This document shows positions 5,037-5,170 of a stretch of 5,170 nucleotides of DNA, in pieces (position 1 is the first letter of the stretch; every line of letters begins with the position of its first letter). The stretch lies in contig CAMDRK010000213.1 in the NCBI GenBank assembly GCA_945906715.1, positions 1-5,170 of the forward strand. The letters run 5' to 3'. The notes beneath the pieces were generated by a model. The model saw only the letters and a program-made list of their open reading frames with translations. It was not told the DNA's origin and did not search any database. The translations under genes were made by a program, and so were the position numbers. The stretch is from Nitrospira lenta. Its GTDB lineage: Bacteria > Nitrospirota > Nitrospiria > Nitrospirales > Nitrospiraceae.

Positions 5037-5170
5037 TCATGCTGTTCTTGTCTTATCCAGGGCGATCCTGGCCCGGTTCACTTTCACCAAGATCTCCTGT
5101 GCCGTTTTGCTCCACACAAAGGGTGTGGGATGCGCATTACGCTGGGTCATGTATGCGTCAATCGCCGCAA
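5037..5170 (-). CDS. IS630-family transposase, C-terminal 43 residues (runs off right edge)
   Basis: The minus-strand frame entering at 5170 and stopping at TGA 5039-5037 encodes a peptide containing IDAYMTQRNAHPTPFVWSK followed by TAQEILVKVNRARIAL. This is the characteristic end of IS630-family (DDE, Tc1/mariner-like) transposases: the pattern NPKPFVWTKTADEIL plus a final helix. The catalytic DDE residues lie outside the window, so it cannot be said whether the element is intact. The transposase stop is close to the expected IS end, which should carry an inverted repeat next to a TA target duplication; TA at 5025-5026 is a candidate. Confidence 0.8.
   Translation of the reverse strand, partial: AAIDAYMTQRNAHPTPFVWSKTAQEILVKVNRARIALDKTRTA

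Noticed and set aside
4912..5170. Plus-strand frame starting MYDQRRSRKF and open to the right edge
   Set aside because: Most of it is antisense to the IS630 transposase end, and there is no ribosome-binding site or family resemblance.

Overview
The window reads as chromosomal DNA of a Gram-negative bacterium with a periplasm. It has a DegP/HtrA protease with a signal peptide, a predicted lipoprotein and an exported c-type cytochrome. The combination of moderately high G+C, a small CxxCH cytochrome with a PRDFTNC segment, a caspase-fold lipoprotein and a repeat ending in CAGGATGCTGAAAAAG resembles Nitrospira-type (Nitrospirota) genomes. That assignment is an inference from memory, not a database result.

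Layout, left to right. (1) Bases 1-428, minus strand: the first ~142 residues of a DegP-family serine protease, running off the left edge, with a clear ribosome-binding site and a plausible promoter. (2) Bases 429-867: a divergent intergenic region with no convincing gene, containing a small repeat/palindrome next to the putative degP -35 box. (3) Bases 868-3615, plus strand: two genes 39 bp apart, probably one operon. They are an Alg5/DPM1-like family 2 glycosyltransferase and a 630-residue predicted lipoprotein with a caspase-like C-terminal domain. In that domain both catalytic positions (His and Cys) appear to be lost, while an EF-hand-like acidic loop is intact. (4) Bases 3620-4084: a ~465 bp non-coding element bounded by 16-bp inverted repeats (15/16 match) and containing short direct repeats. 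It looks like a dispersed repeat or MITE-like element. (5) Bases 4111-4734, minus strand: a self-contained cytochrome c transcription unit, with a strong sigma70-type promoter, near-consensus Shine-Dalgarno, a 148-residue mono-haem cytochrome and a textbook intrinsic terminator. (6) Bases 4735-5036: intergenic, no confident gene. (7) Bases 5037-5170, minus strand: the last 43 residues of an IS630-family transposase running off the right edge.

Functionally this is mostly envelope biology: periplasmic protein quality control (DegP), sugar transfer to a lipid carrier (the glycosyltransferase), a surface or periplasmic pseudo-enzyme scaffold (the lipoprotein), and a periplasmic electron carrier. 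The most unusual items are the apparently catalytically dead caspase-fold lipoprotein and the inverted-repeat-bounded element directly behind it. No complete new defence or mobile system can be demonstrated from this window alone.
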